Shown here one piece after another: positions 1 through 5,790 of a stretch of DNA of 7,544 nucleotides. Each line of letters starts with the position of its first letter. Positions within the stretch are counted from its first letter, which is position 1. Made by a program: the position numbers and the translations under genes. The stretch spans positions 1 through 7,544 of the forward strand of contig CALJTX010000032.1 in the NCBI GenBank assembly GCA_937975705.1, given 5' to 3'. The notes beneath the pieces are model-generated. The model ran no database searches. It was not told the origin of the DNA and saw only the letters and a list, made by a program, of their open reading frames with translations. Source of the DNA: an uncultured Flavobacteriia bacterium (lineage in GTDB: Bacteria > Bacteroidota > Bacteroidia > Flavobacteriales_D > Crocinitomicaceae).

Positions 1-19
1 TGTAAACTGTAGGAATTAG

Positions 20-61
20 AAAACCCTAAGATGTATCAATGTCTTAGGGTTTTTGTTTTTT
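20..61 (+). terminator. Rho-independent terminator of an upstream, off-window gene
   Basis: A perfect 12-bp stem pairs 20-31 (AAAACCCTAAGA) with 42-53 (TCTTAGGGTTTT) around a 10-base loop, and a T-rich tract (50-61, interrupted by one G) follows. The orientation fits a plus-strand transcript entering from the left. The A-rich 5' arm also gives a T-rich tract on the other strand, so bidirectional action is possible. The 3' arm and T-tract share 15 identical bases (AGGGTTTTTGTTTTT) with the terminator at 1246-1288. Confidence 0.8.
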
Positions 62-212
62 ATGGTACGATTAGATCAAAAACTCATAATTGACCCTTAT
101 AACGCATTGAACACGATTAATTTTATTGATTAATTAAGCGTGAAGGATTTGCACTTTCTGATGATGTAAAAGATTGAATACTTCAACAAGTACCTATCTT
201 AAGAAGAATATA

Positions 213-227
213 AGTTTCATAGAAACT
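213..227. repeat. Short inverted repeat AGTTTC-ATA-GAAACT
   Basis: A perfect 6-bp inverted repeat with a 3-base spacer lies about 70 bp upstream of the promoter candidate for the gene at 369. It could be an operator half-site pair, but a repeat this short is easily expected by chance in AT-rich DNA. Confidence 0.2.
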
Positions 228-351
228 AACATCAAAAATATCTGGTTATCCCGCGAAATGGTTAGTTGTAGAAAAAACGTGCCCAATCGTATTTTTGCCG
301 AATCAGGAACTTTTAATTATATTTGATAGATACAAATCGATTGATTAGTAA
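223..351 (+). pseudogene. Possible decayed IS5-type transposase C-terminal fragment
   Basis: This frame is open for about 43 codons between stops at 220-222 and 352-354. It contains YPAKWLVVEKT, which resembles the Y-P-A-K-R-W-V-V-E-R-T segment around the catalytic glutamate of many IS5-family transposases (8 of 11 positions from memory), followed by a hydrophobic ELLIIFD that could correspond to the usual RLLIRYE. The signature arginine two residues after 'PA' would have become tryptophan. The same frame upstream has stops at 175, 211 and 220, so any gene here is dead. No terminal inverted repeats were found. The match is short and recalled rather than searched, so chance similarity is quite possible. 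Confidence 0.22.
295..325 (+). promoter_or_regulatory. Bacteroidota-type promoter candidate for the gene at 369
   Basis: TTG at 295-297, a 20-base spacer, then TATATTTG at 318-325 match the -33 TTG / -7 TAnnTTTG consensus of Bacteroidota primary sigma factors, with usual spacing. Transcription would start near 331-333, leaving a leader of roughly 37 bases before the ATG. Assignment is by consensus only. Confidence 0.5.
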
Positions 352-368
352 TCCTTTAAGTATCTACT

Positions 369-1223
369 ATGACAAAAATTTACTTTTTTCTTTTCTGTTT
401 GATTGGAGGATTCTCTTTCGCTCAAACTTTTAGTTTCGAATTACACTTCGAAGATGCCTCTGGTGCAAAAGACACCTTAATTTTTGGCTATGACCCGAAT
501 GCTACAAACACTATTGACGTTTCTTTTCAAGAAGACAATATTATTAATCAAGCTTGGTCGAATGAATTCGAAGCGAGAATAACCGTTATCGACCCGAATT
601 CCATGATTGACGATGGTGAATATATGCAAATTTCAGAAGCTGGACAGTTAAAAAAACAGATTAAAAAGGAAGACTGTATAGACCAAAGTGTATTTATACA
701 CTTTATTCAATTGAAAAATGCTGTATATCCAATTTCCATCACTTGGGATAGTACACTTTTTAATACACCTTGTTTGAGTAATACTATCATTACAGATTGG
801 TATCCAGGTGTCTGGTTTGATGCCATCCTTGGAGTTGATCCTCAATTTCCATTTAAATTCAACATGACAGATTCTGGAACATTTACACATACATCTACTT
901 ACATGATCAATAGCCATCAAGACACCTTGGGGTTACTGTATTTTGCAATGGCTAATGAAAATCAGATTTTTGTTGGACTAGATGAACTTGAAAAAATAGC
1001 ATTAACTGTATCCCCAAATCCAACTAACGCGTTGTTAAATTTGAGTGTTCAAGGTAATCAAGTTATTCAAAGCGCAGTGTTATTTGACATGAATGGGCAG
1101 CGAATACAGGTCCCAATGCAAGCAAATGTATTTGATCTAAATGAGTTGTCTTCTGGAATTTACTATCTTGAAGTGCTGTTTGAATCCGGAAAAATTGAAA
1201 AGCGGAAGGTTGTCAAGCAATAA
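369..1223 (+). CDS. Secreted protein with T9SS type A sorting domain
   Basis: The protein has 284 residues. Residues 1-18 form a Sec signal peptide with predicted cleavage after FSFA, before Q19. The mature N-terminus (about 22-58) contains a pattern seen in many T9SS cargo proteins: an F-E-D-A stretch, 'DTL..GYDPNAT..ID' and an acidic turn. The middle (60-205) is beta-rich, with only two cysteines (C103 and C135), which could form a disulfide; no catalytic motif is visible. Residues about 209-284 are a type A C-terminal sorting domain: 'VSPNPTNALLNLSV', 'AVLFDMNGQRI', 'LSSGIYYLEV' and a basic tail ending KRKVVKQ. It should therefore cross the outer membrane by the type IX pathway and be anchored or released. 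Its own promoter candidate and a strong terminator flank it, so it is probably monocistronic. The biochemical role is unknown. Confidence 0.9.
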   Translation: MTKIYFFLFCLIGGFSFAQTFSFELHFEDASGAKDTLIFGYDPNATNTIDVSFQEDNIINQAWSNEFEARITVIDPNSMIDDGEYMQISEAGQLKKQIKKEDCIDQSVFIHFIQLKNAVYPISITWDSTLFNTPCLSNTIITDWYPGVWFDAILGVDPQFPFKFNMTDSGTFTHTSTYMINSHQDTLGLLYFAMANENQIFVGLDELEKIALTVSPNPTNALLNLSVQGNQVIQSAVLFDMNGQRIQVPMQANVFDLNELSSGIYYLEVLFESGKIEKRKVVKQ

Positions 1224-1245
1224 CGCAACTGATAAAGAAAATGAG

Positions 1246-1288
1246 AAACCCTTGGGATAGTTAGGCTATTCCAAGGGTTTTTGTTTTT
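1246..1288 (+). terminator. Strong rho-independent terminator after the T9SS cargo gene
   Basis: A 15-bp stem pairs 1246-1260 with 1266-1280 around the 5-base loop TTAGG, with one G-T wobble, and runs into T5-G-T5. It lies 22 bp after the stop codon. It should separate the gene at 369 from the membrane protein gene at 1412. Confidence 0.9.
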
Positions 1289-1307
1289 ATTGGCTTTTAT
1301 AGATTTG
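1281..1307 (+). promoter_or_regulatory. Weak promoter candidates for the gene at 1412
   Basis: TAGATTTG at 1300-1307 fits the -7 TAnnTTTG consensus exactly, but the nearest upstream TTG (1281-1283) is only 16 bases away and lies in the terminator T-tract. A second possibility is TAATTTTC at 1355-1362, one mismatch in the -7 box, with TTA at 1332-1334 at the right spacing. I cannot choose between them. Confidence 0.3.
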
Positions 1308-1411
1308 AAACAATCCCATATACTCCATTATTTATAAAATCAACAGAAATGTTGTAATTTTCGCCTCTGAAATTATAACAACCCGAATCACGCTCATTTT
1401 TCTTTTCATTG

Positions 1412-2665
1412 ATGGACAACAATAGTTCTTTGCAAGATCCGATTGCGCAACCCAAAAAAAAGCGCAAGATTTTCCGAATCATGTATAATGTTACCATACA
1501 CTTGTTGGCCATTTTTGCAGTGGGCCTGATTTTTGTGGCTTTGGCCGTGAAATTCAAGTGGACCAATACCAAGGGAAACATCGATATCAATAACCGCTAT
1601 TTCTCGAAGATGGCAAGCCAATATGGCAAAGACCTCAAGTCTAAAAAACAAAATATCGATAACGAAGAGAACTTGCTTTTGCAGCAAATTGGTTTGCTTG
1701 CGCAATATAAGCCGGTCGATGCACTTAAAATTAGTGCTGCTTATCACCAATCTAAAGACCTTTTCATTGCGCAGCGGATGTTCAACGCGACGGCACTTTT
1801 ACTCAAAGACAATAAAGCTTTTAATGGGGCCTTGAAAAAGCTCAAAGCCAAAAAAGACCGCACTTCGTTGTATGAGTTTTCGAATTACGCGGTCTGGAAA
1901 ACGTTTTGCGATGCCGTTCGCAAAGACAAAGCAGCGATTGACTCCGCGGCACGTATTGCCGGGGTAGAATCCAGAATGATTGTGATGTGTTTGGTGGGCG
2001 AACAAGTGCGCATGTTCAATGCCAATCGCGAGCGTTTCAAGCAATATGTATATCCATTCAATAGCGTGATTTTACCGCGCAACCGAGGCTATGGGGTTAC
2101 GAGCATCTTAGAGCACACCGCGCTGCGCATCGAGCGCCAGCTCGTCGACAAAAACAGCAAGTTTTATCCTGGCGACTATTTCTATAAATGCCTCAACACA
2201 ACCGATGCTGCTCCGGGTTTGGTCGTGGATAGCATCAAGGCGCATCAGCACAAAACCATCCAGCGCTTGATCAAAGGTGGCGATCATTTCTATTCCTATT
2301 TATACACCGCTTTCTTGATCCGTCAATACCAAGCGCATTGGCAGCGCGAAGGCTATGATTTATCGTATCGTCCGGAAATTGTAGGTACGCTTTTTAACCT
2401 AGGTTTCGAGAAGAGCAAGCCGAGTAAAAACCCAAAAGTTGGCGGTTCTTCTTTCAAAGTTGGCGACAAAGAATACACATTTGGTGGCCTTTGTTTTGAA
2501 TTCTACTACAGCGGTGAAATGATGAAAGACTTCCCGATTACCACAACGCCATTCACGCCTGTTGAGGTGCTTGAAAAACAAAATAAAGCCCACGTTAAAA
2601 AGGTACAAGATGCCTTGCATTTATCAGATTCCTTGAGCACAGCCCCTACTGAGCCCGTGCTTTAA
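1412..2665 (+). CDS. Single-pass membrane protein, possible lysozyme-like domain
   Basis: The start chosen is the ATG at 1412; the TTG directly before it could add one residue. The protein has 417 residues. A basic cluster KKKRK (15-19) precedes one hydrophobic segment (about 25-46), so the N-terminus should be cytoplasmic and the rest periplasmic. The periplasmic part is helical and rich in Lys and Arg. Three features recall lysozyme-fold (GH23/DUF1402-like) proteins: a glutamate in 'GVESRMIVMCLVGEQV' (E197) at the position of a catalytic acid, a Gly-rich 'GYGVTSI' (226-232), and 'RPEIVGTLFNLGF' (320-332) followed by 'SKP.KNPKVGG'. This assignment is from remembered motif order, so activity on peptidoglycan is a hypothesis. 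The C-terminus (about 385-417) looks disordered. It is separated from its neighbours by terminators and has no visible link to the operon downstream. Confidence 0.85.
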   Translation: MDNNSSLQDPIAQPKKKRKIFRIMYNVTIHLLAIFAVGLIFVALAVKFKWTNTKGNIDINNRYFSKMASQYGKDLKSKKQNIDNEENLLLQQIGLLAQYKPVDALKISAAYHQSKDLFIAQRMFNATALLLKDNKAFNGALKKLKAKKDRTSLYEFSNYAVWKTFCDAVRKDKAAIDSAARIAGVESRMIVMCLVGEQVRMFNANRERFKQYVYPFNSVILPRNRGYGVTSILEHTALRIERQLVDKNSKFYPGDYFYKCLNTTDAAPGLVVDSIKAHQHKTIQRLIKGGDHFYSYLYTAFLIRQYQAHWQREGYDLSYRPEIVGTLFNLGFEKSKPSKNPKVGGSSFKVGDKEYTFGGLCFEFYYSGEMMKDFPITTTPFTPVEVLEKQNKAHVKKVQDALHLSDSLSTAPTEPVL

Positions 2666-2676
2666 GTGCGGTTTTT
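2655..2676 (+). terminator. Possible weak terminator overlapping the stop codon
   Basis: CCGTGC (2655-2660) can pair with GTGCGG (2666-2671) around TTTAA, using two G-T wobbles, and T5 follows at 2672-2676. The stop codon lies in the loop. The stem is weak, so read-through into 2811 is conceivable. Confidence 0.35.
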
Positions 2677-2746
2677 ATTCCATTTCAATACCGAGTTTTT
2701 TTAGACCCGATTAGAATAATTTAACACGATAGCAATGTTATTTTAT

Positions 2747-2777
2747 TTTTTCGAGCGGGAGAAAAGGTGTAACTTTG
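2747..2777 (+). promoter_or_regulatory. Promoter candidate for the collar-protein/adhesin operon
   Basis: TAACTTTG at 2770-2777 matches the Bacteroidota -7 box exactly. At the usual 20-base spacing the -33 position reads TTT rather than TTG (2747-2749), so the upstream element is imperfect. Transcription would begin near 2783-2785, about 27 bases before the ATG at 2811. It is the only good promoter motif I see ahead of the four-gene run. Confidence 0.5.
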
Positions 2778-2810
2778 CGCCCTTCTTAGACGAAATCTAT
2801 TCAAACTTAC

Positions 2811-3785
2811 ATGAAAAAAAGCGCAATTTTCTCTTCTTTCCTATTGTGTTTTCAGCTGAGCGCACAAGTAGGGATTGGCACCAATACACCTGATAACTCA
2901 GCCATGTTAGAGGTGCAATCTACGAGTAAGGGTCTACTCACCCCACGCATGACCAAAGCGCAACGAGACAACATCACCACGCCTCAAACGGGTTTATTAA
3001 TTTACCAAACAGATGCGTTGGCAGGCTTTTATTTGTATAGTGGTACAACCTGGACAAGACTAGCACAAGAATCTTTTGGAGATATCAAGTCAGGTGTTCA
3101 AAATGCAGATCATTCAGGTTGGGTGCTATTAGATGGAAGAGCGCTGAGTTCTTTGTCAGCAAGCCAATTAGCTGCGGCTTCTTCACTTGGTTTTTCCGGC
3201 AACTTACCCAATGCCAACAACGCTTATTTGGTTCAAAATGGAGGTACTATAGGTGCCGTCAGCGGTTCAAATACCACAACACTTACACAAGCTAATTTAC
3301 CAAACGTCTCCTTCACAGGAACAGCTTCAAGTGCTGGTGCACATACCCACACCGTTGATCCCGTATCGACGGCTACAAGTTCGGATGGCAACCACGCACA
3401 CACAACTGATCCTGGCGCGGTTAACACTTCTACTGACGGCAATCACGCGCACTCAATTGGCCGTCGTCTTAATGAAGATAGCGGCGCATTCGACCCAGGA
3501 AACGGTCGCGCCTCTGAAAACTCTGCAGCCACCACAGACCGTACATTCAGTAATTATTTCAGTACTACTACAAATGGAAATCACGCTCACACAGTTGATA
3601 TTCCTTCTACAACATCTTCGACAAACGGGCAACACGCGCACACCGTAGACATCCCTTCAACCACCTCTACTAGCGATGGCAATCATACCCATCCGGTCTC
3701 CGTGGCGTCTGGCGGTATAGCAACACCAATCAATATTGCGCCAAAAAGTTTAACCGTGAACATGTTCATTTATCTAGGTCTTTAA
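2811..3785 (+). CDS. Exported phage tail-collar/HxH-needle protein, paralogue 1
   Basis: The protein has 324 residues. A Sec signal peptide ends after QLSA (18/19). Residues 19-85 are the Bacteroidota leader domain 'QVGIGTNTP..SAMLEVQ...KGLL.PRMT..QR', ending in a Tyr/Trp-rich 'YLYSGTTWTRL'. Residues about 90-175 resemble the phage tail-collar domain: 'GDIKSGVQ', 'HSGWVLLDGR' and 'TTTLTQANLPNVSFTG'. HxH motifs sit at 178, 195, 212, 258, 275 and 292, in 17-residue units such as HTHTVDP...DGN. They flank an insert (215-257) rich in Asn, Ser, Asp and Arg. The end, 'PINIAPKSLTVNMFIYLGL', matches the closing strand of collar/tail-fibre proteins. Known biology: HxH motifs in the phage T4 gp37 tip bind iron in a trimeric needle. 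Inference: a trimeric, metal-binding surface tip or adhesin. There is no T9SS sorting domain and no phage gene nearby. It is the first gene of the operon. Confidence 0.9.
   Translation: MKKSAIFSSFLLCFQLSAQVGIGTNTPDNSAMLEVQSTSKGLLTPRMTKAQRDNITTPQTGLLIYQTDALAGFYLYSGTTWTRLAQESFGDIKSGVQNADHSGWVLLDGRALSSLSASQLAAASSLGFSGNLPNANNAYLVQNGGTIGAVSGSNTTTLTQANLPNVSFTGTASSAGAHTHTVDPVSTATSSDGNHAHTTDPGAVNTSTDGNHAHSIGRRLNEDSGAFDPGNGRASENSAATTDRTFSNYFSTTTNGNHAHTVDIPSTTSSTNGQHAHTVDIPSTTSTSDGNHTHPVSVASGGIATPINIAPKSLTVNMFIYLGL
3342..3692 (+). repeat. Mirror-symmetric HxH ladder, paralogue 1 (3+3 motifs)
   Basis: Residues 178-294 hold six HxH motifs with spacings 17, 17, 46, 17, 17. Paired positions sum to a constant: first His of the left motif plus last His of the right motif is 178+294 = 195+277 = 212+260 = 472. 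The repeat unit reads H-x-H-T-x-D-(P or I-P), a Ser/Thr-rich stretch, then (D/N)-G-(N/Q). The centre (3453-3581) lacks HxH. Confidence 0.9.
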
Positions 3786-3795
3786 TTCGATTTTT

Positions 3796-4839
3796 ATGAA
3801 AAAAATAATTCTATCTATTTGCATTATCCTCGTTAATTATTCCGTGGAGGCACAAGTTGGAATCGGAACCAACACACCTGATAACTCAGCCATGTTGGAA
3901 GTTCAATCATCAGACAAAGGATTGTTATTTCCGCGCATGACAACCGTACAACGCAATGGAATATCATCACCTGCTGCGGGTCTTCATGTATATGACACAA
4001 ATACCAAATCATTGTGGTTTTACAATGGTTCGTTTTGGGTCAATTATGCTGCGCAAGCAAAATATGGCGATGTCAAATCTGGAATTCAATCTGCAGACCA
4101 CGATGGTTGGGTCATGCTCGATGGGCGCTTGTTTAGCACCTTAAGTGCAAGTCAACAAGCGGTTGCTACCTCACTTGGCCTAAGCACGAACTTACCAAAC
4201 GCCTCCAATGCATATTTAGTGCAAAATGGCGCAAGTATGGGTGCCGTTTCCGGTGCAAATACCACCACACTTACACAAGCAAATCTTCCCAACGTTAGTT
4301 TCACAGGAACCGCAGCAAATGCAGGTGGCCACAGCCACACCACAGACCCAGCAGCATTCAATAGCAGTGCTGCAGGCAGCCACAACCACACCACTGATCC
4401 AGCCGCTGTAAACACAACCAACAACGGTGATCATTCTCACGGAGGTTACACCAGCACTAACGGCTACCACGCTCACGATTTACAAATGAATAGCAAAGAT
4501 GACGGAAATTTCTCCAATGTTAGTGGCCAATTTCCAACCGGTGATGCCAACAAGTATTACGGCAATTGGCATAATATCCAGACGGAAGGAAACGGAAATC
4601 ACTCACATAATATTTATACGGATACACAAGGCAATCACGGCCATTCTGTAGATATTCCGTCCACAACATCTTCAACAGCGTCAGATCACACGCACTCTAT
4701 TGATGTTCCATCTACAACGTCATCTACAGCTGCTGACCACACGCATGCGGTCTCTGTTGCTTCTGGTGGTACGGCGACGCCGATCAATATCGCACCGAGA
4801 AGTCTTTCTGTCAATATGTTCATCTATCTAGGTCAATAA
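3796..4839 (+). CDS. Exported phage tail-collar/HxH-needle protein, paralogue 2
   Basis: The protein has 347 residues, the longest of the three. A signal peptide (1-19, SVEA|Q) precedes the same leader domain (20-86) and collar segment (about 91-176), including 'DHDGWVMLDGR' and 'TTTLTQANLPNVSFTG'. HxH motifs begin at 179, 196, 213, 225, 269, 281, 298 and 315, two more than in paralogue 1, because a 12-residue rung has been added on each side of the insert. The insert (228-268) contains 'KDDGNFSN', 'YYGNWHN' and Gly/Asn runs, and is largely unrelated to that of paralogue 1. The C-terminus is again 'PINIAPRSLSVNMFIYLGQ'. The ATG lies 10 bp after the previous stop, with no Shine-Dalgarno. A 23-bp stretch (3874-3896) is identical to 2886-2908 in paralogue 1, which supports tandem duplication. 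Function inferred as for paralogue 1. Confidence 0.9.
   Translation: MKKIILSICIILVNYSVEAQVGIGTNTPDNSAMLEVQSSDKGLLFPRMTTVQRNGISSPAAGLHVYDTNTKSLWFYNGSFWVNYAAQAKYGDVKSGIQSADHDGWVMLDGRLFSTLSASQQAVATSLGLSTNLPNASNAYLVQNGASMGAVSGANTTTLTQANLPNVSFTGTAANAGGHSHTTDPAAFNSSAAGSHNHTTDPAAVNTTNNGDHSHGGYTSTNGYHAHDLQMNSKDDGNFSNVSGQFPTGDANKYYGNWHNIQTEGNGNHSHNIYTDTQGNHGHSVDIPSTTSSTASDHTHSIDVPSTTSSTAADHTHAVSVASGGTATPINIAPRSLSVNMFIYLGQ
4330..4746 (+). repeat. Mirror-symmetric HxH ladder, paralogue 2 (4+4 motifs)
   Basis: Residues 179-317 carry eight HxH motifs spaced 17, 17, 12, 44, 12, 17, 17. All four outer-to-inner pairs share one centre: 179+317 = 196+300 = 213+283 = 225+271 = 496. The 12-residue rungs (HSHGGYTSTNGY and HSHNIYTDTQGN) sit next to the insert on both sides. 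The insert spans 4477-4599. Confidence 0.9.
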
Positions 4840-4843
4840 TCTC

Positions 4844-5782
4844 ATGAAAAAAATATTTCACACAATCGTTATTGCTTCAGCATTCAACTTGAATGCCCAA
4901 GTTGGAATTGGAACCAATACCCCACATACTTCGTCTATGCTTGAGGTTCAGGCTACTGATAAAGGTATTTTGTTTCCTAGAATGACGAGCGCGCAACGTA
5001 CTTCTATTGCTTCTCCGGCATCCGGTTTATATGTTTATGACACCAACACCAAATCTTTGTGGTATTACAATGGTGCCCTTTGGATCAACACCGTTGCGGA
5101 ATCTACCTTAGGCGACATGAAATCTGGTTTTCAATCTGCTGACCATTCGGGCTGGATTAAATTAGACGGGCGAGCCATTTCTACGCTAACAGCCAACCAA
5201 CAGGCAGTTGCTGTTTCTCTTGGTTTCACGACCAACTTACCAGATGCTACAACCGCTTATCCTGTTCAAAACACAGGAACTCTAGGAGCTGTTGTTGGCG
5301 CTAACACGACAACGCTCACCCAAGCAAATTTACCAAATGTATCTTTCACAGGTACTGCGGCAAATGCCGGCGCGCACGCACACACTACAGACCCGGCAGC
5401 TATCAATTCTGGTTACAACGGAGACCATTCGCATTCAGGATCAACCTCAACCGCTGGCGGTCACAATCACACCCATACGGACTACTATTTCTCAGAAAAT
5501 AACGGTCAAAATTGGGGATGGTTTGGTTCTGCTTCATCTGACTGGGATAACCGCGGTCATAGTATCACAGGGACAACCTCATGGGCCGGTGATCACACCC
5601 ACACTATTAGCACCAACACCACCGGTGGACACACACACACAGTAGACATTCCTTCCACAACTTCTAGTTCCGATGGAACACACAGTCATTCTGTTTCTGT
5701 TGCCTCTGGAGGTACAGCTACACCCATCAATATTGCTCCTAAGAGCCTAATTGTCAACATGTTCGTATACCTTGGTCAATGA
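4844..5782 (+). CDS. Exported phage tail-collar/HxH-needle protein, paralogue 3
   Basis: The protein has 312 residues. A signal peptide (1-18, NLNA|Q) precedes the leader domain (19-85) and collar segment (about 90-175) with 'HSGWIKLDGR'. By hand count, residues 91-180 are about 70% identical to paralogue 1 with no gap. HxH motifs start at 178, 195, 207, 251, 263 and 280; the motif at 207 extends to HNHTH. The insert (212-250) is strikingly aromatic, with 'DYYF', 'NWGWFG' and 'SSDWDN', unlike the other two, which could mean a different ligand. The end 'PINIAPKSLIVNMFVYLGQ' is conserved. The ATG follows the previous stop by 4 bp, and the stop codon overlaps a possible upstream start (5779) of the adhesin gene, so translation is probably coupled. 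Function inferred as for paralogue 1. Confidence 0.9.
   Translation: MKKIFHTIVIASAFNLNAQVGIGTNTPHTSSMLEVQATDKGILFPRMTSAQRTSIASPASGLYVYDTNTKSLWYYNGALWINTVAESTLGDMKSGFQSADHSGWIKLDGRAISTLTANQQAVAVSLGFTTNLPDATTAYPVQNTGTLGAVVGANTTTLTQANLPNVSFTGTAANAGAHAHTTDPAAINSGYNGDHSHSGSTSTAGGHNHTHTDYYFSENNGQNWGWFGSASSDWDNRGHSITGTTSWAGDHTHTISTNTTGGHTHTVDIPSTTSSSDGTHSHSVSVASGGTATPINIAPKSLIVNMFVYLGQ
5375..5689 (+). repeat. Mirror-symmetric HxH ladder, paralogue 3 (3+3 motifs)
   Basis: Residues 178-282 carry six main HxH motifs spaced 17, 12, 44, 12, 17. The pairs share one centre: 178+282 = 195+265 = 207+253 = 460. Compared with paralogue 2, one 17-residue rung is missing on each side. A lone histidine (H239) in the insert and the extra H211 are the only unpaired ones. 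Confidence 0.9.
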
Positions 5783-5790
5783 TAAATACC

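Larger units (their letters stand above)
1..368. other. Intergenic region left of the first complete gene
   Basis: This AT-rich stretch has no intact gene. It contains the terminator of a gene lying off the left edge (20-61), a possible transposase remnant (223-351), a promoter candidate (295-325), a short inverted repeat (213-227) and two copies of the 8-mer GATTAATT at 115-122 and 128-135. All three forward frames are broken by stops between 60 and 220. Nothing else is supportable. Confidence 0.7.
2811..5782 (+). repeat. Tandem array of three paralogous genes
   Basis: Three same-strand copies of about 0.94-1.04 kb lie head to tail. The leader, collar and C-terminal strand are conserved among all three, the HxH arms vary in rung number, and the central insert is divergent. 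The pattern fits duplication followed by diversification of the middle while both ends stay constrained. Confidence 0.9.

Noticed and set aside
1409..1411. TTG as the start of the membrane protein gene
   Set aside because: An ATG follows immediately at 1412 in the same frame, and one extra residue changes nothing, so ATG is the simpler choice.
1406..1750. Minus-strand ORF opposite the membrane protein gene
   Set aside because: It is antisense to the N-terminal coding region, including the convincing membrane segment, and shows no signal or domain of its own.
3253..3648. Alternative-frame ORF of 131 codons inside paralogue 1
   Set aside because: It is rich in Gln, Thr and His and arises from the repetitive codons of the collar gene in another frame. 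A similar shadow appears in paralogue 3 (5292-5645). There is no independent start context or homology.
2811..5782. Prophage or tailocin tail-fibre module
   Set aside because: The collar and HxH features are phage-like, but each protein has a Sec signal peptide and a Bacteroidota leader domain, and no capsid, tail, baseplate, chaperone, lysis or integrase gene is present.
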